Below are positions 31,567 through 40,320 of a DNA stretch of 64,000 bases, piece after piece. The translations under genes were made by a program, and so were the position numbers. The notes below the pieces were generated by a model that was given only the letters and a program-made list of their open reading frames with translations, made no database searches and had not been told where the DNA came from. Source of the DNA: Solidesulfovibrio sp. (GTDB taxonomy: Bacteria > Desulfobacterota > Desulfovibrionia > Desulfovibrionales > Desulfovibrionaceae); contig NZ_JBCFBA010000016.1 of NCBI RefSeq assembly GCF_038562415.1, positions 1-64,000 of the forward strand, given 5' to 3'. Positions within the stretch are counted from its first letter, which is position 1; each line of letters opens with the position of its first letter.

Positions 31567-32943
31567 ATGGCCGCCCATATCTTCGAGTCCAAGTATTTCA
31601 AGAACAATTGGGGCACCCAGGAAATGCGGGACATCTTCGACGATGACCGCAAGCTGCAATACTGGCTCGACATCGAAGTCGCCCTGGCCGACACCCAGGC
31701 GGAATTGGGCATCATCCCCAAGGAGGCCGCCGCGGCCATCGCGGAAAACGGCAAGCTCGAACTCCTGGATATGGACATCTACCGGGAACGCCTGGCCGCC
31801 ACCGGCCATGCCCTGGTCCCCTTGCTCCACGTCCTGGAGCTGCGCTGTCGCGAGGGCCTCGGCGAGTTCATCCATTTCGGGGCCACGACCCAGGACATCC
31901 TGGACACGGCCCAGGTCCTGGTCACGCGCGATGCCACGCGCGTGATCCTGCGCGACGCCCTGCGCCTGGAAAAGGCCTTGCTCGGCCTGGCCGAGCAATA
32001 CCAGAGCCTGCCCATGGCCGGGCGGACCCACAACCAGCAGGGCCTGCCCATCACCCTGGGGCTCAAGTTCGCCAATTTCGCCGCCGAATTGCGTCGCGAC
32101 ATCGAACGGATCAAGGAGATGCCCAAGCGCTGCTTCATCATCATGCTCCACGGCGGCGCCGGCACCATGGCCGGGTTCGGCGAGCAGGCCTATCCCGTGA
32201 TCGAGGGCGTCGCCAAGCGCCTCGGCCTGATCGTTCCGCCGACCTGCTGGGCCAACGCCCGCGACACCGTCGCCGAATACCTGTGCGTCCTGGGCGTCCT
32301 TGCCGGCAGCCTGGCGCGCATGGCCAATGAAATCGTCTCCCTCTCCTGCAGCGAGATCGCCGAACTCCAGGAGCCCATCTCCAAGGAGAACGTCGGCTCT
32401 TCGACCATGCCCCACAAGCGCAACGCCAATGTCTGCGAGATGACCGTGGCCCAGGCCAGGATCGTCCAGGCCAACGTCGTCATCGGCCTCGACTCCATGA
32501 TCTGCGAACACGAGCGCGATGCCCGCATCTGGCGGCTGGACCTGCACAACATCCCGGAATCCAGCATCCTCGTCGGCAAGATGCTGGCGGCCATGATCAC
32601 GGTCATGGAAGGCCTCAACGTCCAGACCGCCAACATCGCCAAGAACCTGGACCTGCTCGGCGGCCTGCTCCTGTCCGAGGCGGTCATGTTCTACCTGGGC
32701 GAAAAGCTCGGCAAGCAGACCGCCCACCACCTGCTCCACGACATCACCATGATCACCCCGGACGACACTCGCACCTTCCGGCAAAAGCTCCTGGACACGC
32801 CGGAGATCCGCAAGGTCCTGACGCCGGAAAAGCTGGAAGAGATCATGGACTACAGCAAGTACCTGGGACAGTCGGAGAACCAAGTGCGCAGCACCATCGC
32901 CTTCTGCGGCGAGGCCGCCAAGACGGACGCCGGCGCCGTCTAG
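31567..32943 (+). CDS. Fumarase/aspartase-superfamily C-N lyase (adenylosuccinate lyase-like)
   Basis: 458 residues. The superfamily signature GSSTMPHKRNANVCE is complete, and GATTQDILDT and AGRTHNQQGLPITLG form the other conserved regions. Members release fumarate from aspartate-type substrates. A purine gene context is missing; instead an MmgE/PrpD gene precedes and a C4-dicarboxylate carrier follows. The closest functional models are iminodisuccinate and ethylenediamine-disuccinate lyases, but 3-carboxymuconate cycloisomerase-like or adenylosuccinate-lyase-like activity cannot be excluded. Product fumarate would feed the fumarate reductase encoded downstream. Confidence 0.85.
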   Translation: MAAHIFESKYFKNNWGTQEMRDIFDDDRKLQYWLDIEVALADTQAELGIIPKEAAAAIAENGKLELLDMDIYRERLAATGHALVPLLHVLELRCREGLGEFIHFGATTQDILDTAQVLVTRDATRVILRDALRLEKALLGLAEQYQSLPMAGRTHNQQGLPITLGLKFANFAAELRRDIERIKEMPKRCFIIMLHGGAGTMAGFGEQAYPVIEGVAKRLGLIVPPTCWANARDTVAEYLCVLGVLAGSLARMANEIVSLSCSEIAELQEPISKENVGSSTMPHKRNANVCEMTVAQARIVQANVVIGLDSMICEHERDARIWRLDLHNIPESSILVGKMLAAMITVMEGLNVQTANIAKNLDLLGGLLLSEAVMFYLGEKLGKQTAHHLLHDITMITPDDTRTFRQKLLDTPEIRKVLTPEKLEEIMDYSKYLGQSENQVRSTIAFCGEAAKTDAGAV

Positions 32944-33366
32944 CGCCGTGCCGGGTGCGGTCCGCTGTTTTCGCCTCTCGGGAGGCGGGCAACGGCGGGC
33001 CGCCATCCGGGCGGAGGCTGGGTGTTACCGGAAGGTGGCGAATCGGTGTGACAGCCTTCGGGATGCATTGGTTCGAGGAGAATATTGTGAATCGGTTGTC
33101 TGCGCATGATGGGACGGCGAATGTGCTCGATATGACTCTGGAATAATAGAATAATAAATTGATAATGTTGTTTTGTGGAATGGTAACGGGTGATGATTCG
33201 ACGAATATGTTTCGCTTGCTTGCGTCATGCACAGGGAACCGTTGAGTGCAATCGATATCATGATTGAATTTCCGGGAGGTGCTGCCGGTCTGCCGTCTGT
33301 CCAAGGCATACTGGAGCCTTGACAAGCTGACATTGTTGCATTGCAATACATTCCCAAGGAGTTCAC
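32944..33366. other. Intergenic region before the C4-dicarboxylate carrier
   Basis: About 420 bases, GC-rich at first and AT-rich from 33110. No gene seen. A -35-like TTGACA occurs at about 33320 but I see no good -10. The AAGGAG ribosome site for the carrier is at its end. Confidence 0.4.
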
Positions 33367-34752
33367 ATGCTGGGATTATTGATTTCCGGTCTTGTCGTCG
33401 CCTGGATAGCCTGGGCGATCGCCAAGAAGACCTATGCTCCCGCCGTGCTTCTGGTCGGTGGTATGGTCCTGATCACCATCGGCGGCGTCATGGGCATCAC
33501 GCCCATCCTGTCCGTGAAAAAAAGCACCGGGCTGATGGCCTTCGATATTTTCGAAGCCGTGCGCAACATGTTTTCCACCCGTCTTGCCGGCCTTGGCCTC
33601 AACATCATGATGATCGCGGGCTACTCGCGCTACATGGACCACCTCCATGCCAGCACCGCCCTGTATTCGGTCGTCGCCGCCCCTCTGCGCTACATGAAGT
33701 CGCAGACGCTCATTTTCACCTTCGCCTTTCTCATCACCCAGTGTCTTTCCATCTTTGTGCCCAGCGGTGCCGGCATGGCCCTGCTGACCATGGTCACCGT
33801 CTACCCGATCCTCGTGCGCACGGGCATGAGCCGATTGACGGCCCTGGCCCTGGTCGGGGTCACGCGCATGTTCGGCTGGGGCCCGGCTTCGCCGAATTTG
33901 AATTATGCCTGCCAGATCCTCAACATCGATGCCGGGACGTATTTCCTCAAATACCAGACGCCCATCGTGCTGCCGATGATTTTCGTGGTCCTGGTGGCCA
34001 TGCTGCTCGTGCAGAAATGGTGGGACAAGAAGGAAGGCCCGGACCTGGAAGGCCGGGCCATGCTCTCGGCGGAGGATACGACCGCGGAGAGGCCGCCCCT
34101 GATCTACGCCATCCTGCCCGTGCTGCCGCTGTGCTTCATCCTGGCCTGCAGCCCCTTGGTCACCAATTACTTCCACCTCAACTACAAGGTGAACATGGAT
34201 GTGGGCACCGCCATGTTCATGTGCACCTTCATCGCCCTCGGATTCGAGATCGTCCGTTACCGTTCGTTGCTGAAGACCTTGCCGTCGCTCAAAAAGTACT
34301 TCGAGGCCATGGGGCAGATGTTCACCCTGGTCGTGGCCCTCATCGTCGCCGGCGAGGTCCTGGCCAAGGGCCTGGTCAACACCGGCGCCCTCAAGACCAT
34401 GATCGACAGCGCCCAGGCCGCCGGCCTCGGCTACCGCTCCATGACCATCGCCTCCAGCTTCATCGTCATCGTCTCGGCCTTCCTGATGGGATCGGGCAAC
34501 GCCGCCTTCTTCTCCTTCGGCGCCATGATCCCGGAATTCGCCAAGCTGCTCAACGTGTCGGGCGAAGTGATGATGGTCATCCTGGACCTCATGAGCTGTT
34601 ACGGCCGTTCGATTTCGCCCGTCTTCGGCGCCATCATCGCCATCGCCGGCATGGCCGGCTGTTCGCCGTTCCAGGTGGCCAAGCGGACGGCCATCCCGGT
34701 GATCGTCTGCGCGATCCTGACGCCGATATGGCTCTTCATATACTTCGGCTAG
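33367..34752 (+). CDS. dcuC: DcuC-family C4-dicarboxylate transporter
   Basis: 461 residues with about twelve hydrophobic spans. Features of the DcuC group are the GLGLNIMMIAGYSRYMDHL region, an FVPSGAGMALLTM loop, GWGPASPNLNYA and the C-terminal FSFGAMIPEFAKLLNVSGEVMM...SCYGRSISPVFGA. DcuC proteins move succinate out and fumarate or related acids in or out during anaerobic growth. Its place between a fumarate-producing lyase and fumarate reductase fits substrate uptake with succinate export. AAGGAG lies before the ATG. The MFS gene follows 37 bases later. Confidence 0.85.
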   Translation: MLGLLISGLVVAWIAWAIAKKTYAPAVLLVGGMVLITIGGVMGITPILSVKKSTGLMAFDIFEAVRNMFSTRLAGLGLNIMMIAGYSRYMDHLHASTALYSVVAAPLRYMKSQTLIFTFAFLITQCLSIFVPSGAGMALLTMVTVYPILVRTGMSRLTALALVGVTRMFGWGPASPNLNYACQILNIDAGTYFLKYQTPIVLPMIFVVLVAMLLVQKWWDKKEGPDLEGRAMLSAEDTTAERPPLIYAILPVLPLCFILACSPLVTNYFHLNYKVNMDVGTAMFMCTFIALGFEIVRYRSLLKTLPSLKKYFEAMGQMFTLVVALIVAGEVLAKGLVNTGALKTMIDSAQAAGLGYRSMTIASSFIVIVSAFLMGSGNAAFFSFGAMIPEFAKLLNVSGEVMMVILDLMSCYGRSISPVFGAIIAIAGMAGCSPFQVAKRTAIPVIVCAILTPIWLFIYFG

Positions 34753-34789
34753 GCGTTTCTTCTACAGTGTAATTGTGAAGGAGTTCAGT

Positions 34790-36082
34790 GTGGAAAGGGT
34801 TTGCAACGACCGCCGCCTCCAGTACGGCCTGTTCATCTTCGGGATTCTGTGCCTGGCCTACCTCTTCGTGACCTTTCACAGAGTCAGCCCGGCCATCATC
34901 GCCGTCGACATCATGCGGGACATCCATATCGACGGCACGACCATGGGCATCATGTCCTCGGTGTTCTTCCTGACGTTCGGCTTCATGCAGCTTCCCTCCG
35001 GGATCCTGGCCGATTCCCTGGGGCCTCGGCGGACCCTGCCGCTGTTTTTCTCCCTGGCCGGCCTTGGCGCCATCGCCTTCGGCAACGTGGACAGCGTGGG
35101 CTGGCTCATGCTCAGCCGGGCGCTCATGGGCCTCGGCGTTTCCGTGGTCTTTGTCTGCGGGGTGAAGCTCATCGGCAACTGGTTCCCGCCCGAGCTTTTT
35201 GCCCGCATGAACGGCCTGTACCTCGGCATGGGCGGCGCCGGCCTGATCCTTGGCGCCGGCCCCATGGCCTATTTGTGCAACATGCTCGGCTGGCGCAGTT
35301 CCCTCTCCATCTGCGGCTTCCTGACCATCCTCATCTCCGTGGCCCTGTGGATCTGGGTGCGCGACAAACCGGAGGACAAGGGCTTCGGCGCCCAGCATTC
35401 GCTGGCGGCGGCCGCTCCGGCCGCGCCGGCCATGAGCATCCGCGACTCCGTGCTCATGATCTCCCGCAACCGACAGTTCTGGTGCGTCGCCATCTGGTTT
35501 TTTTGCCACTTCGCCCTGCAGAATTCGTTCGGCGGGCTTTGGGGCGGGCCGTATCTCATCGACGTGCACGGCATGAGCCGGGTCGAAGCCGGGAATGTCC
35601 TGAACATGATGGGGGTTGGCATGCTGGCCGGTGGTCCCTTCGCCGGTTGGCTTTCCGATTCCTTCTTCAAAGCCCGCCGTCCCGTCATGCTGCTGTACGC
35701 GGTGGCCCTGGCCGCCACCTTCGCCGTACTGGCCTTTGCCGGCCAGCGGCTGCCGGTCTGGGGCCTGTATGTCTGGTTTTTCTGCCTGGCCGCCTGCGGC
35801 ATGGGCTCCCTGTCCGTCGGTTTCGCCGCCGTGCGCGACATCTTCGGTCCGTCCGTGACGGGCACGGCCAGCGGCTTCCTCAACATGCTGCCGTCCATCG
35901 GCGTGGTCGCCCTGCAACCGCTGACCGGATGGATTTTGGAGCTGCAAGGGAAAAGCCCCTCCGGCGGTTTTCTGCCCGAAGCCTATTCCACGGCCTGCTA
36001 CATGTACATCGCAACCGCCGTTGTCGGCTTCGTCGCCGCCGCCATGCTTCGGGAACCGACAAGGGCAGCCGGCAAACGTTAG
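34790..36082 (+). CDS. MFS transporter
   Basis: 430 residues taking the GTG at 34790, which has AAGGAG six bases upstream; an earlier GTG at 34775 overlaps that ribosome site. Twelve transmembrane spans are expected. MFS motifs include the loop GILADSLGPRR after span 2 and RALMGLGVSVVFVCGVKLIGNWF. The C-terminal half starts after a variable Ala/Pro loop near residue 205. It is probably a second carrier for the pathway substrate, an anion symporter by resemblance. Substrate unknown. Confidence 0.82.
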   Translation: MERVCNDRRLQYGLFIFGILCLAYLFVTFHRVSPAIIAVDIMRDIHIDGTTMGIMSSVFFLTFGFMQLPSGILADSLGPRRTLPLFFSLAGLGAIAFGNVDSVGWLMLSRALMGLGVSVVFVCGVKLIGNWFPPELFARMNGLYLGMGGAGLILGAGPMAYLCNMLGWRSSLSICGFLTILISVALWIWVRDKPEDKGFGAQHSLAAAAPAAPAMSIRDSVLMISRNRQFWCVAIWFFCHFALQNSFGGLWGGPYLIDVHGMSRVEAGNVLNMMGVGMLAGGPFAGWLSDSFFKARRPVMLLYAVALAATFAVLAFAGQRLPVWGLYVWFFCLAACGMGSLSVGFAAVRDIFGPSVTGTASGFLNMLPSIGVVALQPLTGWILELQGKSPSGGFLPEAYSTACYMYIATAVVGFVAAAMLREPTRAAGKR

Positions 36083-36130
36083 ACACGCGACTCCCATACG
36101 CACCTCCAGTGGAACACTCTAACCTTCAGT

Positions 36131-36159
36131 CTGGGGACGGTAGCCATGGCCGTCCCCAG
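36131..36159 (+). terminator. Hairpin between the MFS gene and frdC
   Basis: CTGGGGACGG and CCGTCCCCAG form a perfect 10-bp stem with a 9-base loop. No T-run follows. It may be a Rho-type or partial terminator that sets frd expression apart from the transport genes. Confidence 0.4.
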
Positions 36160-36366
36160 AAGGAAGCCTCGACGGCAACCGTCGAAAGTGTCGCAATGCA
36201 CGTTCACGGCCCCTCCACGGCAGCGGCCCAATGGAAAAGGCCCGGATGCCGGCCGCCCGCGCCGGGTCCTTGCCAGGGCGGACGGCGACGGCGCCTTCCG
36301 TGACCGCCGAACCGAGGCCGCCGCGCGCGCGGTCGTGGAACACCAATAACGCAACAGGAGAATCGC

Positions 36367-37026
36367 ATGTCCCTCCCAACCACGGCGACCCACGAGGGCC
36401 TGCCCGTCGGCAAGCTCCCGGCCGCCTTCGACTGGCTGCAGATGCTCACCGGCGCCGGGCTCGTCCTTTTCATGTGGTGCCACCTCATCCTTGTTTCCAG
36501 CGTCCTCGTGAGCCCCAGGGTCATGAACGCCCTGGCCTGGTTTTTCGAGGTCACCTACATGGCGCAGGTCGGCGGCCCGCTGATCTTCCTGGCCTTCCTG
36601 CTCCATTTCGTCCTGGCCGCCCGCAAGATCCCCTTCGCCACCGGCCAGCAGCGCCTGATGCTTTCCAACGCAAAACGCCTGCGCCACCGCGACACCTGGC
36701 TGTGGGTCGTCCAGGCGGCAACGGCCATGGGCATCCTCGTCATGGGCGGCATCCATATGTGGGTGATCCTCACCGACCTGCCGATCTCGGCCGAGAAATC
36801 GGCCGCCCGCATCCAGACCGGCTTCTGGTTCGTCTTCTACCTGTTCCTGCTGCCCATGGTCGAACTGCACGTGGGCATCGGCTTCTACCGCATCCTGGTC
36901 AAATGGGGCTTTCTCGACCGCAAGGAACGCTTTTCCGTCAAAAGGAAGGAAAACGTCCTCACCGCCCTTTTCATCTGCATCGGCCTGCTGACCCTGCTGC
37001 GTTACTACTTCCTGCCGCTCAAATAA
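36367..37026 (+). CDS. frdC: Fumarate reductase cytochrome b subunit
   Basis: 219 residues with about five transmembrane helices. Histidines in or near the helices (MWCHLILV, FLLHFVLA, MGGIHMWV, VELHVGIG) fit a di-haem b type like that of Wolinella FrdC. It anchors FrdAB and oxidises menaquinol. It starts the frdCAB gene set; the ATG at 36367 has CAGGAG before it. frdA follows 13 bases later. Confidence 0.88.
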   Translation: MSLPTTATHEGLPVGKLPAAFDWLQMLTGAGLVLFMWCHLILVSSVLVSPRVMNALAWFFEVTYMAQVGGPLIFLAFLLHFVLAARKIPFATGQQRLMLSNAKRLRHRDTWLWVVQAATAMGILVMGGIHMWVILTDLPISAEKSAARIQTGFWFVFYLFLLPMVELHVGIGFYRILVKWGFLDRKERFSVKRKENVLTALFICIGLLTLLRYYFLPLK

Positions 37027-37039
37027 GGATGACCACATT

Positions 37040-38872
37040 ATGAACATCATACAGACCGATCTGCTGTGCGTCGGCGCCGGCCTGGCCGGCGAACGCGTGG
37101 CCATCGAGGCGGCCGGGGCCGGCTTCTCCGTCATCTGCCTGTCCATCGTCCCGGCCAGGCGCTCCCATTCCTCGGCCGCCCAGGGCGGCATGCAGGCGGC
37201 GCTGGGCAACTCGGCCATGGGCGCGGGCGATAGCCCGGACGTCCATTTCGCCGACACCGTCAAGGGCTCGGACTGGGGCTGCGACCAGGAAGTGGCCCGG
37301 TTGTTCTGTGACAACGCGCCCATCGCCATGCGCCAGATGGCCTATTGGGGCGTGCCCTGGAACCGCGTCGTGCCGGGCGAGCAGACCTACTACAAGGGCG
37401 GCAAGCCGTTTACCGCCTTCGAAAAACCCGAAAACGCCGGCCTCATCCATTCGCGCAACTTCGGCGGCACGGCCAAGTGGCGCACCTGCTACACCTCCGA
37501 CGGCACCGGGCACTGCGTCCTGTACACCCTGGACAACAAGGCCGCCCAGATGGGTGTCAACGTCGTGGACAAGGTCGAGGCCATTGCCCTGATCCACGAC
37601 GGCGCGACCTGCATGGGCGCCATCGCCAGGTGCCTCAAAACCGGTCGGTTGACCGCCTACCTGGCCCGGGCCACGCTCATCGCCACCGGCGGCTTCGGCC
37701 GCATCTACCGCGAGACGACCAACGCCGTGATCTGCGACGGCGGCGGCATCATCACCGCCCTGGACACCGGCGTGGTGCCGCTCGGCAACATGGAGGCCGT
37801 GCAGTTTCACCCCACCGGCATCGTGCCCATCGACATCCTGGTCACCGAGGGCTGCCGCGGCGACGGCGGCACCCTGCTCGACAAGAACGAATACCGCTTC
37901 ATGCCCGACTACGAGCCCGACAAGGCCGAACTGGCCTCCCGCGACGTGGTGTCGCGCCGCATGACCGAGCACATGCGCAAGGGCCTGGGCGTGCCGTCCC
38001 CTTACGGCGACCACCTCTGGCTCGACATCCGGCACCTCGGCGAACAGCACATCCGCCACAAGCTGCGCGAGGTCGACGAGATCTGCCAGTCGTTTCTCGG
38101 CATCGACCCGGTCCACCAACTCATCCCGGTGCGCCCCACCCAGCACTATTCCATGGGCGGCGTGCGCACCAACAAGGACGGCGCGGCCTACGGCCTCACG
38201 GGCCTGTTCGCCGCCGGCGAGGCCGCCTGCTGGGACATGCACGGCTTCAACCGCCTGGGCGGCAATTCGCTGGCCGAGACGGTCGTGGCCGGCATGCTCA
38301 TCGGCGGCAAGGTCGTGGAATTCCTCGAGGGTCACGACACGACCTTCAAGACCTCCGCCGTACGCGAGGCCATGGCCAAGCAGACCGCCCGCATCAGCGA
38401 CCTGGTCGCCTGCAAGAAAGGCTGCGAAAACCTCTACGTCGTGCGGGGCGCCATGTTCGACTCGATCATGAAAGGCGCCGGCATCTTCCGCAACGGCAAG
38501 GACCTGCAGGCCTGCGTCAGCGAACTGCAAACGATTCTCGGCCGTGCCCGCCAGGTCGGGCTGCGCAGCAACGGCAAGGGCGCCAACCCCGAACTCACCC
38601 TGGCGCTCAAGATCGAAGGCATGGTGAAACTCGCCCTGTGCGTGGCCTACGGCGCGCTTCAACGCACCGAATCGCGCGGCGCCCACACCCGCGAGGACTT
38701 CCCCGAACGCAACGACCGCGACTGGCTGACCCGTACCCTCGCCACCTGGGCCCCCGGCGCCGACCTGCCCACCCTCGACTACGAACCGGCAACCGCGGTC
38801 TTCGAGATGCCCCCCGGCGACCGCGGCTACGGCGGCGGCAAGATCATCCCCAGGGAGGGGACGAAAGCGTAA
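37040..38872 (+). CDS. frdA: Fumarate reductase flavoprotein subunit
   Basis: 610 residues. The FAD-binding VGAGLAGERVAIEAA (about 11-25) and His43 in RSHSSAAQGGMQAA (covalent FAD site) are present. Active-site motifs include QFHPTGI, GCRGDGG, DVVSRRM and the HYSMGGVRTN loop, then AAGEAACWDMHGFNRLGGNSLAE. It reduces fumarate to succinate in the cytoplasm with electrons from FrdB. About 40 residues shorter than Wolinella FrdA but all catalytic parts are there. Succinate dehydrogenase activity in reverse cannot be excluded from sequence. Confidence 0.92.
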   Translation: MNIIQTDLLCVGAGLAGERVAIEAAGAGFSVICLSIVPARRSHSSAAQGGMQAALGNSAMGAGDSPDVHFADTVKGSDWGCDQEVARLFCDNAPIAMRQMAYWGVPWNRVVPGEQTYYKGGKPFTAFEKPENAGLIHSRNFGGTAKWRTCYTSDGTGHCVLYTLDNKAAQMGVNVVDKVEAIALIHDGATCMGAIARCLKTGRLTAYLARATLIATGGFGRIYRETTNAVICDGGGIITALDTGVVPLGNMEAVQFHPTGIVPIDILVTEGCRGDGGTLLDKNEYRFMPDYEPDKAELASRDVVSRRMTEHMRKGLGVPSPYGDHLWLDIRHLGEQHIRHKLREVDEICQSFLGIDPVHQLIPVRPTQHYSMGGVRTNKDGAAYGLTGLFAAGEAACWDMHGFNRLGGNSLAETVVAGMLIGGKVVEFLEGHDTTFKTSAVREAMAKQTARISDLVACKKGCENLYVVRGAMFDSIMKGAGIFRNGKDLQACVSELQTILGRARQVGLRSNGKGANPELTLALKIEGMVKLALCVAYGALQRTESRGAHTREDFPERNDRDWLTRTLATWAPGADLPTLDYEPATAVFEMPPGDRGYGGGKIIPREGTKA

Positions 38873-38906
38873 AGAGGGAAGAGGGGAGAGGGAAGATGCC
38901 CCCGGC

Positions 38907-38935
38907 GTCCAGGAGGGGGTGCCCCCCTCCTGGAC
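38907..38935. repeat. Perfect 13-bp palindrome between frdA and frdB
   Basis: GTCCAGGAGGGGG and its complement face each other across two or three bases. A second inverted repeat (CCTCCCC AAA GGGGGG) overlaps its right side up to about 38953. The sequence looks like a mobile REP-type unit or an mRNA stability hairpin that could set frdA:frdB ratio. Whether it occurs elsewhere in the genome cannot be seen here. Confidence 0.5.
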
Positions 38936-38995
38936 CTCCCCAAAGGGGGGAGGGGCCGGTGTGATGTTGCGTAGGACCGTAAGGAGAATAGGAAA

Positions 38996-39751
38996 ATGGG
39001 TAGAACGCTGACCTTTGAAATATTCCGGTACAACCCGGCCGATGCGGCCGCGTCGCCGCACATGGACCGCTTCAGCCTGGACGAGACCGAGCGCATGACG
39101 CTTTTCATCGCGCTCAACCGGATCCGCGAGGAGCTCGACCCGAGCCTGATGTTCGACTTCTGCTGCCGGGCCGGCATCTGCGGCGCCTGCGCCATGGTCA
39201 TAAACGGCCGACCGGGCCTGGCCTGCCACACCAAGACCAAGGACCTGCCCGGCGAGATCACGCTCATGCCGCTGCCGGTCTTCAAGCTCGTCGGCGACCT
39301 GTCCGTGGACACCGGCACCTGGTTTCGCGGCATGTACCGGAAGGTCGAATCCTGGGTGCACACGGACAAGGTCTTCGACCCCAAGGCCCAGGAAGAGCGC
39401 ATGGACAACGCCCTGGCCGAGCGGATCTACGAACTCGACCGCTGCATCGAGTGCGGCTGCTGCGTGGCGGCCTGCGGCACGGCCATCATGCGCGAGGATT
39501 TCCTGGGCGCGGTGGCCCTCAATCGCCTGGCCCGGTTCATCCTGGACCCGCGCGATACGCGCACGGAAAAGGACTATTTCGACGTGGTCGGCACGGACGA
39601 GGGCATCTTCGGCTGCATGGGGCTTTTAGCCTGCGAGGACGTCTGCCCCAAGGAGATCCCCCTCCAGGAACAGCTCGGCAAGCTGCGCCGCAAGATGGCC
39701 CTGGCGGCTGCAAAGAATATCTTGCCGAAATTCCTAAAGAAAGATTTCTAA
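38996..39751 (+). CDS. frdB: Fumarate reductase iron-sulfur subunit
   Basis: 251 residues. N-terminal 2Fe-2S ligands are in CCRAGICGACAMV and the later C of GLACHTK. The C-terminal ferredoxin part has CIECGCCVAACG and CMGLLACEDVCPKEIP for the 4Fe-4S and 3Fe-4S clusters. It carries electrons from cytochrome b to FrdA. AAGGAG lies nine bases before the ATG. The 123-base gap from frdA with hairpins is longer than usual for this operon. Confidence 0.92.
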   Translation: MGRTLTFEIFRYNPADAAASPHMDRFSLDETERMTLFIALNRIREELDPSLMFDFCCRAGICGACAMVINGRPGLACHTKTKDLPGEITLMPLPVFKLVGDLSVDTGTWFRGMYRKVESWVHTDKVFDPKAQEERMDNALAERIYELDRCIECGCCVAACGTAIMREDFLGAVALNRLARFILDPRDTRTEKDYFDVVGTDEGIFGCMGLLACEDVCPKEIPLQEQLGKLRRKMALAAAKNILPKFLKKDF

Positions 39752-39825
39752 AAGCCGTGCGGAAGAGAATTCGAATCAGGAGCGTGCCGGCACGCCGGAA
39801 GGAGTGGTAGCCAATCGCTCACCGA

Positions 39826-39852
39826 GTGGGACGGCATTCTCTGCCGTCCCAC
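39826..39852 (+). terminator. Hairpin after frdB
   Basis: GTGGGACGGCA and TGCCGTCCCAC form an 11-bp perfect stem with a 5-base loop. It is 75 bases past the frdB stop. The T-run is absent, so it is a probable but atypical terminator of the frd operon. Confidence 0.5.
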
Positions 39853-40320
39853 CCATTGCATTTGAGACATTCCTGGATAAGGATAGGCTGGGACATGCGC
39901 TTTTGAGCGTAACGAGGAAGCATATGTCTGCTCTTGAAAATAGAGTGACATGCTAGAGAAAGCTGATAGTCGAGCAGGAAGGCCGAAGAATCCTGTCCGT
40001 TTTCCGGAAAGATTTGAAGAGGGAAGTCGCGCGAGTGATTCATATAATAATTCACGGCATGGCTATTGCTGTCCTCACAATGCATACTGTGCCATAATTA
40101 TTCCAAATTATTTGTCGTTAAAGAAAGGTTGCGATAGGCGTATGAAGTATGAGGTGAGGTGATCTCGGTCAGGAAGTGCGGCGGTGTTCCCGGCAGGCGG
40201 GCAAAGAATCCGTGACGGTTGTTGTGAGGCCGGAGGACCCCGTCAGGATGCCGAGGCATCGTCTCCGCAGGACGATGGCGATGTGCAAGACGGCAGTCAG
40301 GTTCTAGCCGCGGAGGTCCC
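39853..40320. other. Intergenic region before the sigma-54 activator gene
   Basis: About 470 bases, AT-rich from 39860 to 40150 and GC-rich near the gene. No gene seen. The promoter of the activator should be here; no sigma-54 site was found. Confidence 0.4.
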
